Shown: positions 23,105 through 34,756 of the stretch, one piece after another
How the letters are laid out: the number at the start of each line of letters is the position of its first letter
Numbering within the stretch: the first letter of the stretch is position 1
Source of the DNA: Danio rerio
Lineage: Eukaryota > Chordata > Actinopteri > Cypriniformes > Danionidae
Length of the DNA stretch: 64,000 nucleotides
Assembly (NCBI RefSeq): GCF_049306965.1
Contig: NC_133199.1
Location: 37,416,501 to 37,480,500 of the forward strand
Direction of reading: 5' to 3'
Program-made: the position numbers and the translations under genes
The notes under the pieces: model-generated
The model's input: only the letters and a program-made list of their open reading frames with translations
Databases searched by the model: none
Told to the model about the DNA's origin: nothing

Positions 23105-23191
23105 CTACGGCTTTATCGCTGCTAGGAGAGATGGAGATCCATTAGTGTAGCTCATTTTTTTGCAGTGATCAATTCTCGTATTCAACAAGTC
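23105..23191 (-). CDS. rarres2: Chemerin-like gene 1, exon 4 and stop
   Basis: The exon follows the acceptor TCATTTCAG and encodes DLLNTRIDHCKKMSYTNGSP and eight more residues, then TAG. It holds the sixth cysteine. Its length (87 bp) equals that of exon 4 of the second chemerin-like gene. Confidence 0.85.
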   Translation of the reverse strand, partial: DLLNTRIDHCKKMSYTNGSPSLLAAIKP

Positions 23192-26100
23192 CTGAAATGA
23201 TAAAAATAATAGTTATTATTCACTGATTACCATCAAAACAAACATTAAATATGCATTTCCGTTCAAATATATTGAGAACGATTTCATTTACAGTATGATG
23301 GTTTTCTTATAATACACTAATAAAGAAAATACATTCAAATAAATCTTATTTGTGACCCTGCACCAAAACAAGTCATAGGTAATAATTTACAATGAGATTA
23401 AGAGATCACAGAAAAGCTGAATAAATAAGCTTTCTTAATGTTTCTTTGTCAATCTTTGTCAGAACAGAAGAATATTTGGCTGATGTTTATGTTTTATCAT
23501 GCTTATGACAGATTTATGACAAGTTTTGTTATCTTGGTAATGTGCAGTTGTCATGACAGACAAAAACAGCTTGTGATGTATTTACTCATGTCAAGTTGTC
23601 GTAACAAACAATGCTATCTTTGCATATAATGTGTCATAAACGAGTGAATAATACTAAAGAGACAGTTGTTATAAGCATGAAAAAACTCATTCAGGTGTGT
23701 CATGTAATGATTATAAAGTTTTCTTCATGAACACCCATTCAAGTAAAGTGTTGCCTTACTACAACTAAATAATAATATTACCCTTTGATTATCCAAAAAA
23801 AAAGTTCATCCAAAAAAATGTAAATTTTTTAACCTTTAACATTTTGTAACCTTATCTTGTTCAAAAACATGTTTGACTTTCTTTCTTTTATTAATAACAA
23901 AAGAAGATCTTCATGTGTCTCTATGTGTTACTGCTGTAAGTGAATATAAAGTTTTGGGTGAACTATCCCTTTAAGACACAGGTGTCAAACTCATTTCCAA
24001 AAGGGCCGCAGCTCTGCACAGTTCAGTTCCAACCCTAATTAAACACACCTGATCAAACTAATTGAGTCCTTCAGGCTTGTTTGAAACCTACAGGTAAGTG
24101 TGTTGGGGCAGGGTTGGAACTAAACTGTGCAGGGCTTCGGCCCTCCAGGAATTGAGTTTGACACCCCTGCTTTAAGAGGATTAAAAAAAATCTAAAATAT
24201 TATAAAAATATTCTTTAATTTTTTTTCTGAAGTTAGAAAATGGTACTTAAAATAAATTTCTTCTTAAGAATGTTTCCTAAATCTAACATTGGAGTCACAT
24301 TTTTCCAAAATGTTTTCATTGCACAGAATAACTGAACATGGGACCTGATTTCCAGGAAATGATTATTCAAGTTTGCACAACATTGTTTCCTTGAAAATGC
24401 AACCCTTGTCTGAATTGCATCAAATGTTTCAGATTTCGGTTTGTCTTTAAAACGTAAACAAACCAAGCCCAAGTTAAGCTAAATGCTTCAGTATCGTATA
24501 ATCATAAACTTTGTGAAAAATGACAACAAAATCAAGTCCAATAGTTCAAAAATCTGTTTGTAAATGCTGAAATGTCACTGTGCAATGTTTACAGTGATGT
24601 GGGGTGAATGACCTGTGTGAGCTGTGGTTTGTGAATGCAGTGGATGTACGGCTTCGGTTCATTCTGTATCTCTCCATTGTAGATCTTATAGCAGATCCCA
24701 CAGTCAATCAGAGGCTGCAAACAGATGATCAATATTATGACTATTATCCATCGCATTCATATCAACTCATTTCATCAATTACATTCATATCAACACATTT
24801 CAGACTCGGCTCAAAACTTTTCTCAAAACTATGGCTAAAAAGTTCTCATCAATTTATGACCATTAATAATAAATGTTTTTTAAAGGGGAGAGTTCACAAA
24901 CACAGAATGAAAATTTACTCACCCTCAAGTGGTTTCAAACATTTATGAGTTTCTATTCTGCAAAAGAAGATATTCTGAAGAATGTTGGTAACCGGTAACC
25001 ATCGACTTCCATAGTAGGAAAAACAAATGCTATGAAAGTTAATGGTTATCGGTTTCCAATATTTTAATATCTTCTTTTGTGTTCTACGGAAGAAAGAAAC
25101 TCAAACAGGTTTATGTTGAATGAAGGGTGAGTAAATGCTGACAGAATTATTATTTTTTTGTGGTTGAACTGTTCCTTTAACATTATTAAAGGGATAGTTC
25201 ACCACAAAAAATGACAATTTACTCACTCAAGCAATTCCAAAGCTTTAAGAGTTTCTCTTTTGCCAAAGTAGATATTTTGAAGAATGTTAGAAACTGGTAA
25301 CAATTGACTTCCATAGTAGGAAAAACAAATGGAAGTCAATGGTAACCGGTTTCCAATATTTTTTTTTTTATCTTTTTTTGTGTTTAATGGATGAAAGAAA
25401 CTCAAACATGTTTTTGACAAGTGAAGGGTAATTAAATGACCACAGTATTTACATTTTTGGGTAAACCTTTAACAATATTAAAGGGATAGTTCAAAAAAAA
25501 AAATACATTTACTTACTGTTTATTTGATCTTAAGTGGTTACAAACCTTTAAGAGTTTCTCTTTTGCCAAAGAAGATATTTTGAAGAATGTTAGAAACCGG
25601 TAACCATTGACTTCCATTGTAGGAAAAACAAATGCTATTGAAGTCAATGGTCAACAATTTTGAATATCTTTCAAAATATCTTCGTGTTCTATGAAAAAAA
25701 AAAAACTCAAAACAGGTTTCTGATGAGTGATGGGTGAATAAATGCTGACACAATATTTTTGGTGGGGTGAACTGTCCCTTTAACAATATTAAAGGGATAG
25801 TTCACCACCAAAAATGAAAATTTTGGTTTCAAACCTTTATGAGTTTCTATTTTGCAAAAAAAAATAGATTAAAAAAAGATATTTTTAAAAATGTTAGCAA
25901 CCAGTAACCTTTGACTTCCATAGTAGAAAAAACAAATACTATGAAAGGCAACGGTTACAGGTTTTTAATATTATTGGAAATATATTATTTTTGTGTTCAA
26001 CAGAAGAAAGAAACTCAAACATGTTTTTAGACCAGTGAATGGTGAGTAAATGACAGAATTTTCTAATTTGGGTGAACTATCCCTTTAAAAAAATATTCTT

Positions 26101-27935
26101 CAAATGTAGGCAAGATTAAATATATAAAGAAACAACAGAATACTTTTAGAAACACACTAGTGCTCTTTATATACATTACACATTTTACACAATATAACTG
26201 CAAGAAAAATCTATTAAAGTCATTTCAATTTATTCAATTCTGTAGCAACTTACCCTGTCATTTCTGAAAGCACATTTAGTCGGGTTTGGATCTTTAGTTC
26301 CTTTAGGGCATCTGGTGGCTTTCAGGTTAAAGTGATGAAAAGGATAACTCACACCAAATCCACCCTACAACAAACCAGATTATAATGCGATTCATCATGG
26401 AATTCAAGCTTTAACATGTCTAAGCATTAACCCATATTTTTAACCCTTTAACTTCCACTCCAAGAATTCTTTTTGGTTTAATTGTGTTCTTGGCACCACT
26501 CTAAGCTAATTTTGATTTTTCTTTTAATAATAACCTACAGTATGGACAAAAGGTCAACCAGACAGATATGGTGGCTGTTAAAGGGTTAAAATACATTGTT
26601 ATTAATACATTTTCATTGAATGAATGCAACTTCCACAATCAAAAGATTTATGTTAGTTATAATTAACTTTAGCAACTGTATATTTAATATATAATTACGT
26701 AATATGACATTAATGCAAAATTTACAGCAAATATAGATTATATTGGTTTGTTAGTGTACCCATCTTCCAATGGCTACTCCCGGCAGGTAAACGTGCTATG
26801 TAATAAAGCGCAAATCATCTCAGACCGGATTCTTATTATACATTACAATGAGTTGACTCTACTCAAATGGCCTCCACAGTCACCAGATCTCAATCCGATA
26901 GAGCACCTTTGGGATGTGGTGGAACAAGAGATTCACATCATGGATGTGCAGCCGACAAATCTGCAGCAACTGTGTGATGTTATCATGTTAATATGGAACT
27001 AAATCTCTGAGGAATATTACTATGACCTTGTTTAATCTATGTCATGGAGGATTAAAGCAGTTCTGAAGGCAAAAGAGGGTCCAGCCCTTGTACTAGTAAG
27101 TTGTACCTGATAAAGTGACAAGTGAGTGTATATTAGCTATATAACATTTTGCTAATGAATGCTACATCACATTAAACTGATAATCTGTGATACATACCGT
27201 AGTATACTTTAGTTTTTACTACAGTAAACTGGTGTATGTAGTTGTAGAAAACGTACTTGTTACTAATTTGTTTATTTTACTATATGTTTACAACGTTTTA
27301 TTACCACAACAACAATAAAATTACCTTAACTATAAGTACATTACAATAGTGAAGCTCAAAAACACTAGTATTTACTACAAAACACTATAATATTTGTTAG
27401 TGTTTTATAAGTAAAATAAACAAAACATTTTAAATAAGCACTTAAGGTGGCTTCTAATTAAAATTGGGGTAAAGTTGCTTTTAAATTCATATGTTTAGAC
27501 TTTTACCTTCTTAATATAACTTAATGAAAGTGTAAGGAAATACGAAAATCATATTAGCACTCAATCACTATCAAAATACAACATTGTTCAATTAAATATT
27601 GCTAATGTAGTTTTGAAGTCAGACTTGCATGTATTTCAGACCGAATATTCAAAGCAGCATGGTAAAGTGAACTGAATGTAGGAATATAACAGCAACTTTA
27701 CCTCAGTATAATTTAAAAGGTGTCAAATGAAGTCACTTACGTCGATTTCAGACTTGTCCAGACTCCTGAAGAAGAGAAAAACGCTTTTGATGGTCTGGTG
27801 CGAGTTAATCTGCTCTACAGCCATTTCAACACCTTTCCTGTGGTTTTCGGAAAGTTTGCTGAGATCCTCCTGAGCCTCCGACGAGTCCAGAAACAGTCCA
27901 GCACTGACCAGCATGAAGAGCAGAAACACGGGCAT
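23105..27935 (-). CDS. rarres2: Chemerin-like protein (retinoic acid receptor responder 2 family), gene 1
   Basis: Four coding exons (27741-27935, 26254-26364, 24613-24714, 23105-23191) join in phase 0 to give 164 residues. Residues 1-21 (MPVFLLFMLVSAGLFLD...) form a signal peptide. The mature part has the cystatin/cathelicidin-like pattern of chemerin: an N-terminal helix (LSENHRKGVEMAVEQIN) and six cysteines spaced C, C, C-x2-C, C, C as in mammalian chemerin, which is about 163 residues long. Chemerin is a secreted prochemoattractant and adipokine, cleaved at its C-terminus to activate CMKLR1. Here the C-terminus ends GSPSLLAAIKP and lacks the mammalian YFPGQFAFS agonist motif. A paralogue with the same exon lengths lies upstream at 32264-35230. 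The first ATG after the upstream region fits the signal peptide. Introns hold MITEs and a Tc1 relic. The family assignment rests on the cysteine pattern and exon structure. Confidence 0.85.
23977..24169. mobile_element. 193-bp hAT-type MITE in chemerin-like gene 1 intron 3
   Basis: The left end CACAGGTGTCAAACTC and the right end GAGTTTGACACCCCTG are inverted copies, with identical 8-bp flanks CTTTAAGA. The interior pairs GAGGGCCGAAG-type sequence (right) with AAAGGGCCGCAG (left). Another 193-bp copy with the same CACAGG end variant lies at 42521-42713. Confidence 0.88.
24613..24714 (-). CDS. rarres2: Chemerin-like gene 1, exon 3
   Basis: It encodes 34 residues beginning PLIDCGICYKIYNGE and containing YIHCIHKP (three cysteines). 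The acceptor TTGCAG is good; the donor CAG|GTCATT is weak. Without splicing, the frame would end seven codons later. Confidence 0.82.
24884..26089. repeat. Four head-to-tail copies of a ~300-bp palindromic MITE
   Basis: Each copy starts AAAGGGATAGTTCACC or a variant, contains GTAACCATTGACTTCCATAG, AGGAAAAACAAATGC and a mirrored GGTTTCCAATAT half, and ends near GAACTGTCCCTTTAA. Copies lie at about 24884-25181, 25190-25473, 25482-25783 and 25792-26089. The three junctions share a short spacer reading TTTAACA(A/T)TATTAAAGGG. Such TTTAAAGGGATAGTTCACC elements are abundant in zebrafish. This array spans most of intron 2 of the first chemerin-like gene. Confidence 0.85.
26254..26364 (-). CDS. rarres2: Chemerin-like gene 1, exon 2
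   Basis: It encodes 37 residues, from GGFGVSYPFHHFNLKATRC to CAFRNDR, with two of the six cysteines. The acceptor is TTGTAG and the donor GTAAGT, both phase 0. Confidence 0.88.
26750..27130 (+). mobile_element. Tc1/mariner-like transposase 3' fragment
   Basis: The plus-strand frame at 26868-26990 reads WPPQSPDLNPIEHLWDVVEQ and continues for about 24 residues, the C-terminal DDE region of Tc1-like transposases. The right end TGATAAAGTGACAAGTGAGTG matches the right inverted end of the element at 9861-10940. The 5' half is missing, so it is immobile. It lies in intron 1 of the first chemerin-like gene. Confidence 0.88.
27741..27935 (-). CDS. rarres2: Chemerin-like gene 1, exon 1
   Basis: It encodes 65 residues: the signal peptide, the first helix and a strand ending FRSLDKSEID. 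The donor is GTAAGT at 27740, phase 0. Confidence 0.88.
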
Positions 27936-28071
27936 CTTTATCCAGTACTGAAATGCCGGTTTTTAATAAGGAGCTTCAGAGAAATGCAGACGCCGAGAGC
28001 TGCGCTGAGGTTGTGCAATCAGGAGGTGTTTTTGTGGAGGAGAGTCATTTTTCCTCCCTTTGTTTGCCTGT

Positions 28072-28087
28072 TTTTACTTTCACTTCC
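28072..28087 (-). promoter_or_regulatory. ISRE/IRF-like motif upstream of chemerin-like gene 1
   Basis: Read on the minus strand the sequence GGAAGTGAAAGTAAAAAC contains two GAAA-type half sites in IRF/ISRE-like spacing, about 140 bp upstream of the start codon. A TGACTC (AP-1-like) lies about 25 bp further downstream. These are motif matches only. Confidence 0.3.
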
Positions 28088-28135
28088 AGAGGGAATATGA
28101 ATTAAGTAGTTTGGGAGATTAGAGTGCCATCCAGT

Positions 28136-30540
28136 GGAGGACAGTCAATGAATTTATGTTGCTGGATATTATTGTTATAATCAGTGTTGGGCATTATTTT
28201 CACTAATTATGATGGCATAGCAGTCAAAATAGGACGAATGAGCTCATGTATGGGACAAATTCTAGATCTTTGTCAGTGAGGGGTGGGTCTTTCTTCCGAA
28301 CCTCCCTGGCTACAGGCCTGAAGAGTTACAGAATGTTTTATGCTTATATAGTAAATATGTTTTTAAAATTTTGGCTGCAAAAGCGCACATACAGGTGTTT
28401 CAGGCGCAGGTCAGATTTTCTCCAGGTCATAAATTATTTTGTTTATATAAATTTTGTCTAAAAAAATTATTATAGTTTCATCTGGAATGCATCCTAGATC
28501 ACCTTTTGAAGTGGTTTGAGCAATCGGATACCAAACAGCCTCAAAAACACAGACGTGACGGGAATATATATTGAATAAAAATATATTATATTAATTATAT
28601 TATAAATATATCATATAATATTAAACTACATAAATAATTAAAAGGACAAATGCTGGACCTTTTGGCCGTGGGGGTGGTTAGCAGCAACTGACATGCTTTT
28701 AGGTTATGTGACCGCTAGATGGCGGTCTTGTATAATAAAGCTTACCATTACTAGGAGTTTGTAAGTCATGTTGTGTCCTAGCCGGGCTCACTTTCTGTTC
28801 TATGTCCCGCATCTTTAATTATATTAATCTGTCTCCATATTCTACTGCATCCCAGAACATTACACAGCACCAAAAATGTGAAAATATATATTCAAAATAT
28901 TTAATACGTTTTTGTCCACAGCCGACCGCAACTCGCCGTGACTAATATACCCCAGCCTGTGTGCTCCAATGGGGTGCGCTCTCTTCAGCGTTCACCATGA
29001 CAACGACTCACAGCAGTGACGTGTCTTGTAAAAATTTGCATCTGCATTCCTATAAAGCTCGTCGGTTCTCTCTCAGCGTTGTCAGTTCGCTCAGTGTTGC
29101 TGTTTGTAATTGACCAAGGTGAGTTCAATACCGACGGTACTAGTGGAGCCACGACAATCTCACGAAGTCCGGTTCGTGAAGCTTCACTCGGGCCCGTCTG
29201 TGCAGTAGTTCCTTGCAGTTTGCGTACATAATCGCAATGTCGCGAAGAATATTACGTGTTTGTTGCTCGAAATGTGCCGCCGAGCTACATCTAGTGAACA
29301 CTGGCACGGCCTGGCGCCCGGTTTTCTCGTGCACTCCGTGGGGCGAGGTGGCTTTTGAGCCCTAGGCAGGGAACAAACAACCCCTGAGGACCCTAAGGGA
29401 AACACGGGAGGCCGGTAGTGGGACCTCACTGCGAGGGTTATGGTGGGTGGGAGCAGCGAGGCCCACTCATCGCCTATTTTAAACTATAGTTTTAAACTTT
29501 AGTTTACTATAGTTTGAAATGGAAACCATGGCAACTGTGATGATTTAACTTTATGCAAAGAGCTTAGAATGACCAAGAGGCGACACTCAATAGGTCATTA
29601 GCGATCGGCTGTCCATTGGATTTCATTGCTGTCGCGATGGCAAGCAGCTGCTTTGTTTTTAATTAATTAATTCAAAAAGCGCGTTAAAGCTGAGAGATGA
29701 CAATACGACACTTATCAAAAGTGTTGATAAAATGGCCGTCGCGTCATCTAGTGTCTGTTTCCCAAATCGCCTCTTGGTGATTCTATGCTCTTTGCTCTAT
29801 GTCTGACTGTTGTAATGTTTTGCTTTGTTTTTCAGCAGAGTTGTTGAGCAAAGAAGGACTATTAAAGACAACCGCGGGTTACATTCACGAGCGCGTGCAT
29901 TATAATGTTTCCGGGCTGTTTTCTGAAAGTTTATCTTGTTTAGATAAGTTTGCAGGTCAAACAAAATAAACTATACTCTTTCTAAACACCTGTCTCGTGT
30001 TTTATTTGTCCTCTACAGCAATACACTGTCAGAAGTCTGTTGAATGCATTTGTATGCAACACGGTTTGACAATAAAGTAGTCTAACAAAATAAATAGTAA
30101 TAGATGTACCTTCATTAGTCAACATTTGGTGTAGGTAATAAAAAGTTAATCAAAGATGTCCTAAGATATAATGGTAATGTTATAGTTGTTACATAACTGT
30201 ATTAATTATTATTCTGTATGTTTAAAACCAGCAGATTCACTACATATTTAACATGTCATGAACTTACTGTTATTCAAAAATTTGCTCAATAAAAAATGTC
30301 CTAAGACAAGAATGGGTATTGTTTTTATTTTGTGTCAAGCTATTTTAGGTTTAAGGTTAACTACAGCAGGTATAGAGTACCTAAATTATAATATTGGTTG
30401 TCCGAGTTATTTTAATGACCCAAATCAAATAAAATGTCTCTTACTCAAGTACTTTTAGCATGCAAAAGTCAAATTTAAGTATATAAAATACAGTTTCCAA
30501 CAACAAAATTTTGTCTCTTGAAAATGACCAGTGGGGTGGT
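28136..30540. other. Intergenic block with a GC-rich, promoter-like island (about 28900-29480)
   Basis: Most of this stretch is AT-rich, but 28920-29460 is clearly richer in GC and CpG. Within it, TTTGCATCTGC with an upstream AAAA gives an octamer-like ATTTGCAT at about 29035. It is followed 17 bp later by TATAAAG (about 29051) and later by a donor-like AAGGTGAGTT. A 42-codon frame from 29238 (MSRRILRVCCSKCAAELH...) has two CxxC-like cysteine pairs. I do not recognise a gene. An old LTR-type fragment or a lineage-specific transcript start are both possible. Confidence 0.3.
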
Positions 30541-30554
30541 GAGAAAAAAGGTTA

Positions 30555-30757
<203 letters not shown>

Positions 30758-30854
30758 TATGCTACAAGCTACTATACAAGCTACTTGACAAATGTAATGA
30801 GCTAAGCTATTAGCTACTCTACTTAAAATGTAGCTAAAAAAGCTAAACGCAGAT

Positions 30855-30883
30855 TCGAGAACCAGACAGAACTGTTGTATAAA

Positions 30884-30914
<31 letters not shown>

Positions 30915-30935
30915 ACAGTTCTGTCTGGTTCTCAA
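30855..30935. repeat. Hairpin: GAACCAGACAGAACTGTT inverted repeat
   Basis: GAGAACCAGACAGAACTGTT and its inverted copy AACAGTTCTGTCTGGTTCTC flank a (TA)n core. The right side continues into ATCTGATTGGCTGATAGCC, a phrase that is repetitive in zebrafish, so this is probably the end of a mobile element with a TA-rich core. Confidence 0.75.
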
Positions 30936-31439
30936 ATCTGATTGGCTGATAGCCGTGCGATATTCTGCATTATCAGAACTCCTACAGCCTCTTTACCCTT
31001 TGTGTACTATTCCGCCCACATACAGCCAGCAAAAAGCAGACACTACAGATCTAAAGTTTAAAAGAGGCTTGCTCAACTGTTCTAACTGTCAGCTTATGAT
31101 TTAAATCCAACGCGGAAGAAAGTAGTTCCTCATACAAAAGGGTTTTTGAGACTCTCCATGTTTGATTTTGTTTTTATATACATAATTATGCCGTCAAACT
31201 GTTGTATAAACACAATATCACACTCGTAGCAGTGCGATATGGCTGTATATCGGCACTGGTGGGGGGACTAAGGTGGGGGATATATATATATTGCCACCCA
31301 GTGGAATAAAATGAAACCTTCAGAAAGAATGAACACAAAATATGAACAAAAATATGCAATATCCTCTAAGCATCGTAAAATTGGGAGGGTTTTCAGTGAA
31401 ATAAGACCATATTTATCAATCTACACCAATTTATGTGAT

Positions 31440-31590
31440 TCAATTCAATTCAGCTTTATTTGTATAGCGCTTTTACAATGTAGATTGTGTCAAAGCAGCT
31501 TAACATAAATGGTCATAGTAACTGGATCAGTGTAGTTCAGTTTTTTAGTGTTTAAGTTCAGTTCAGTTCAGTTTAGCTCAGTTCAGTGTG
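31440..31590. repeat. LINE/SINE 3'-tail-like sequence
   Basis: CAGCTTTATTTGTATAGCGC followed by TTTTACAATG and GTCAAAGCAGCTT is a very common teleost interspersed 3' tail. It is followed by a GTTCA/GTTTA pentamer run. No coding part is attached. Confidence 0.6.
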
Positions 31591-32263
31591 ATCAGGGCAC
31601 GCTTGTGAATTCCTCTATTTTGCTTAACCTATTGCCAAAGTGAATAATGCACACAATCAATTATACATTAGTTGCTTTGTACTTTAATTCAGCTTAAATT
31701 TTAATAAACAATGAATTTAAAAAAATAAATCTAGAAACTAACAATGTACAACAACTGTTTATGAGTTCAAATTAACAATGTTTGAAAATGATTGTTTATT
31801 TGTTCATGCAACCATTTATTTTATTATTAGTTCATGTTTACTAATGTAACAAATGAATTGTAATGTCAGTTCATGAGACACTATTAAAACACAATGCATA
31901 GGCTCTATTAATGAGACAAAAAAGCAATTGTGACTGTAAGCTTGTATGTATAAAATATATTAAGACACATTTATTCTAATGAATTTGCAATAAGTCATTC
32001 ACTATGGAATTATATGGATATTCTTTAGACAGACTATCAATATATAATATACTAATGTTTACCTACAAATAGATATACCTTAAAAGACTACCTAAATTCT
32101 TATCATTCAAAATGTAACCATGTAATTGTATGTTTCTCTTTTAAATTGAGTTTTAGTAAGGACCAAAAAGAATTTGGATTATTGATTAGATGTTTAAATG
32201 TTATATATTTGGCACAAAAGACTGACTAGGAGAGATTTTTATGTATCTGAACATCCAGTATTC

Positions 32264-32350
32264 TCATTCTGTTGCAACAGCCAGCAGTGTTGGGGATCCG
32301 CTGCTGTAACCCATCTTATTACAGCGCTCGAGTCGCTCTTTCGTCATATC
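32264..32350 (-). CDS. rarres2: Chemerin-like gene 2, exon 4 and stop
   Basis: After acceptor AACTGTAG it encodes DMTKERLERCNKMGYSSGSP and eight more residues, then TGA. The motif CNKMGYSSGSPTLLA aligns with CKKMSYTNGSPSLLA of gene 1. Confidence 0.85.
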   Translation of the reverse strand, partial: DMTKERLERCNKMGYSSGSPTLLAVATE

Positions 32351-34131
32351 CTACAGTTAAAAACAATGAAATGGTATTAGTTAATGAAGATATATTTAGA
32401 TATATAAGATATATAAAACCTGAAGTATCTTTATGTATAATATCACAGCCAATTGTTATAGTACTAGAGTGCAATATTGATATGCATGCATTAATATTTA
32501 AAAAATTGGAGTATATTTAATAGTAAATAATAGTAATAATAGTAATAATTTATAATAATTAATAAATAATAAGATTTGTTATTACTCACTATTAGGGATC
32601 ACGACAGTGGAATGAACCACCAATTACTCTGGGATATGTTATATGCCAGATTACATCAATATTAATAATATTTTAAAAACATATGTAAATATAAAAAAAA
32701 TTAAATATTAAAATATATTTTTAAATATGATCTTTTAGGCATTTTAACACCTAATGTCTCTTTAAAATATCACTGCTATTAATTTTCTTTCTAGTATCCA
32801 ATGTTGTGATGGGATGTGTATTGTTTTTTTTTTGTTTTTTTTTTTTAAACAAGTTCTGTGTTACTTGAGCATATTTGAATTTATGAATATGTAAATATTT
32901 TAGAATTTGTAAGAATGAAAATATTTTTCAAATATGTATTTAACATTATGTAAATTATTTCATAATATCACTGATTTTTTTATGTATTACTCAGCATATT
33001 TGAATGTATGAATTTGTAAATATTTTAAAATTTGTAAGAATAAGACATTTTTTAAATATTCAAAGATCTATTTAAAATTATTTTATTATATCACCGTTTT
33101 TTATGTATTACTTGAGCATATTTTAATATATATATGTAAATATTAAAAAATATATAATAATAAAAATACTTATAAAAATACTTATATTCAAAATGGTCAA
33201 TGATTTTATGTATTACTTCAGCATATCTGTATGTAAATATTTTAGAAATTATTTGTTATTTTAAAAATCATTTTCTTTAATAATTTTTTCTTTTAATATT
33301 TACTAAATTAATTGTATCAGTAGCTCCATTAATAAAAAAATAAGCAACATTTTTTTTAATGTATCTAATTTTATTAAAATGCATCATTATTATTTGTTGC
33401 TGATGATGTACAGAGAATATAACACATGCGTGAAAAGCACAGACCTCAGTAAGAGCTGGTTTATGCACACAGCTCACATAGGGTATGGGTTCTGGTTCAA
33501 TCTTTCCAGCGTAGGTTTTATAGCAGATGGCACAATCAATCAGAGGCTGGAGGAAAAAAAATAGCAACACCATTATAATACAGTACAATAACTTGCTCTT
33601 ATTCCATTGCATGGGCTGTATGTTACTGTATATAAAACACTTGTCTGAGCAACGACTTACATCTTGAGCTCTGTTCACCGATTATCCAGGTATGTGCAGA
33701 GGTGAAGCGAATCATTTCTGATGTTTTTCATTTATGATCTTCACTTACCCGATCATTCCTGAAGGCACATGTGGTGGTGTCAGCGTTCTCCGTTCCTCTT
33801 TTGCACTTTGTGGCTTTCAGATAAAATTTGTGGTAGATGAAGGTTACATCAAACCCTGCCTAGAGAGATGAGAGATTTAGTTATACAATAATACACACCT
33901 TTTTAATTATTGATTATTTATTTAAAATTAAAATAGTTAAACAATAATTCCAATAACAAGAAATAAACAAGAAATAAGGATAAATTAAACCATAAACATC
34001 CAAATTCAATATATACACACACACACACACATACATACATATATATATATATATATAGTATTAGGCCTATAGTTTAATTTTGCTATGTTGAATTTCATCT
34101 TTGCAAACTTGCTGTTATAAAAGTACATACA

Positions 34132-34228
<97 letters not shown>

Positions 34229-34700
34229 GTACTTTTATAACAGCAAGTTTGCAAAGATGAAATTCAACATAGCAAAATTAAACTATAGGCCTAATACTAA
34301 AAGTTAATGAGAGAGAGAGACACACACACACACACCTAGCTGATTATAAATGAATCATTGTAAATATACTAATTATTATTGTTTTTATTTCTGTTTTATC
34401 CTAAAATGTTGATTGTTAAATGTAGTTTATTCTGATCTCTTTGTATTGATTTGTATGAATAATACGATATGTGGAATAATAATACAATATATTAAATATT
34501 AATGTGAAATATTGAATAATGTCATGTATTGTTGATATTTTATTTAATTATTATATATAAATATCATCTTTTTTTGTACTACTACAATTTACTGGTTGTA
34601 CTGTTTTTATTTTATTATACATGTATGTTACTTTTTATGTAAACTTTAAAACTGCAATACATTTGTAACATTTCATGCCGATATAATTATTGAATTGAAT

Positions 34701-34756
<56 letters not shown>

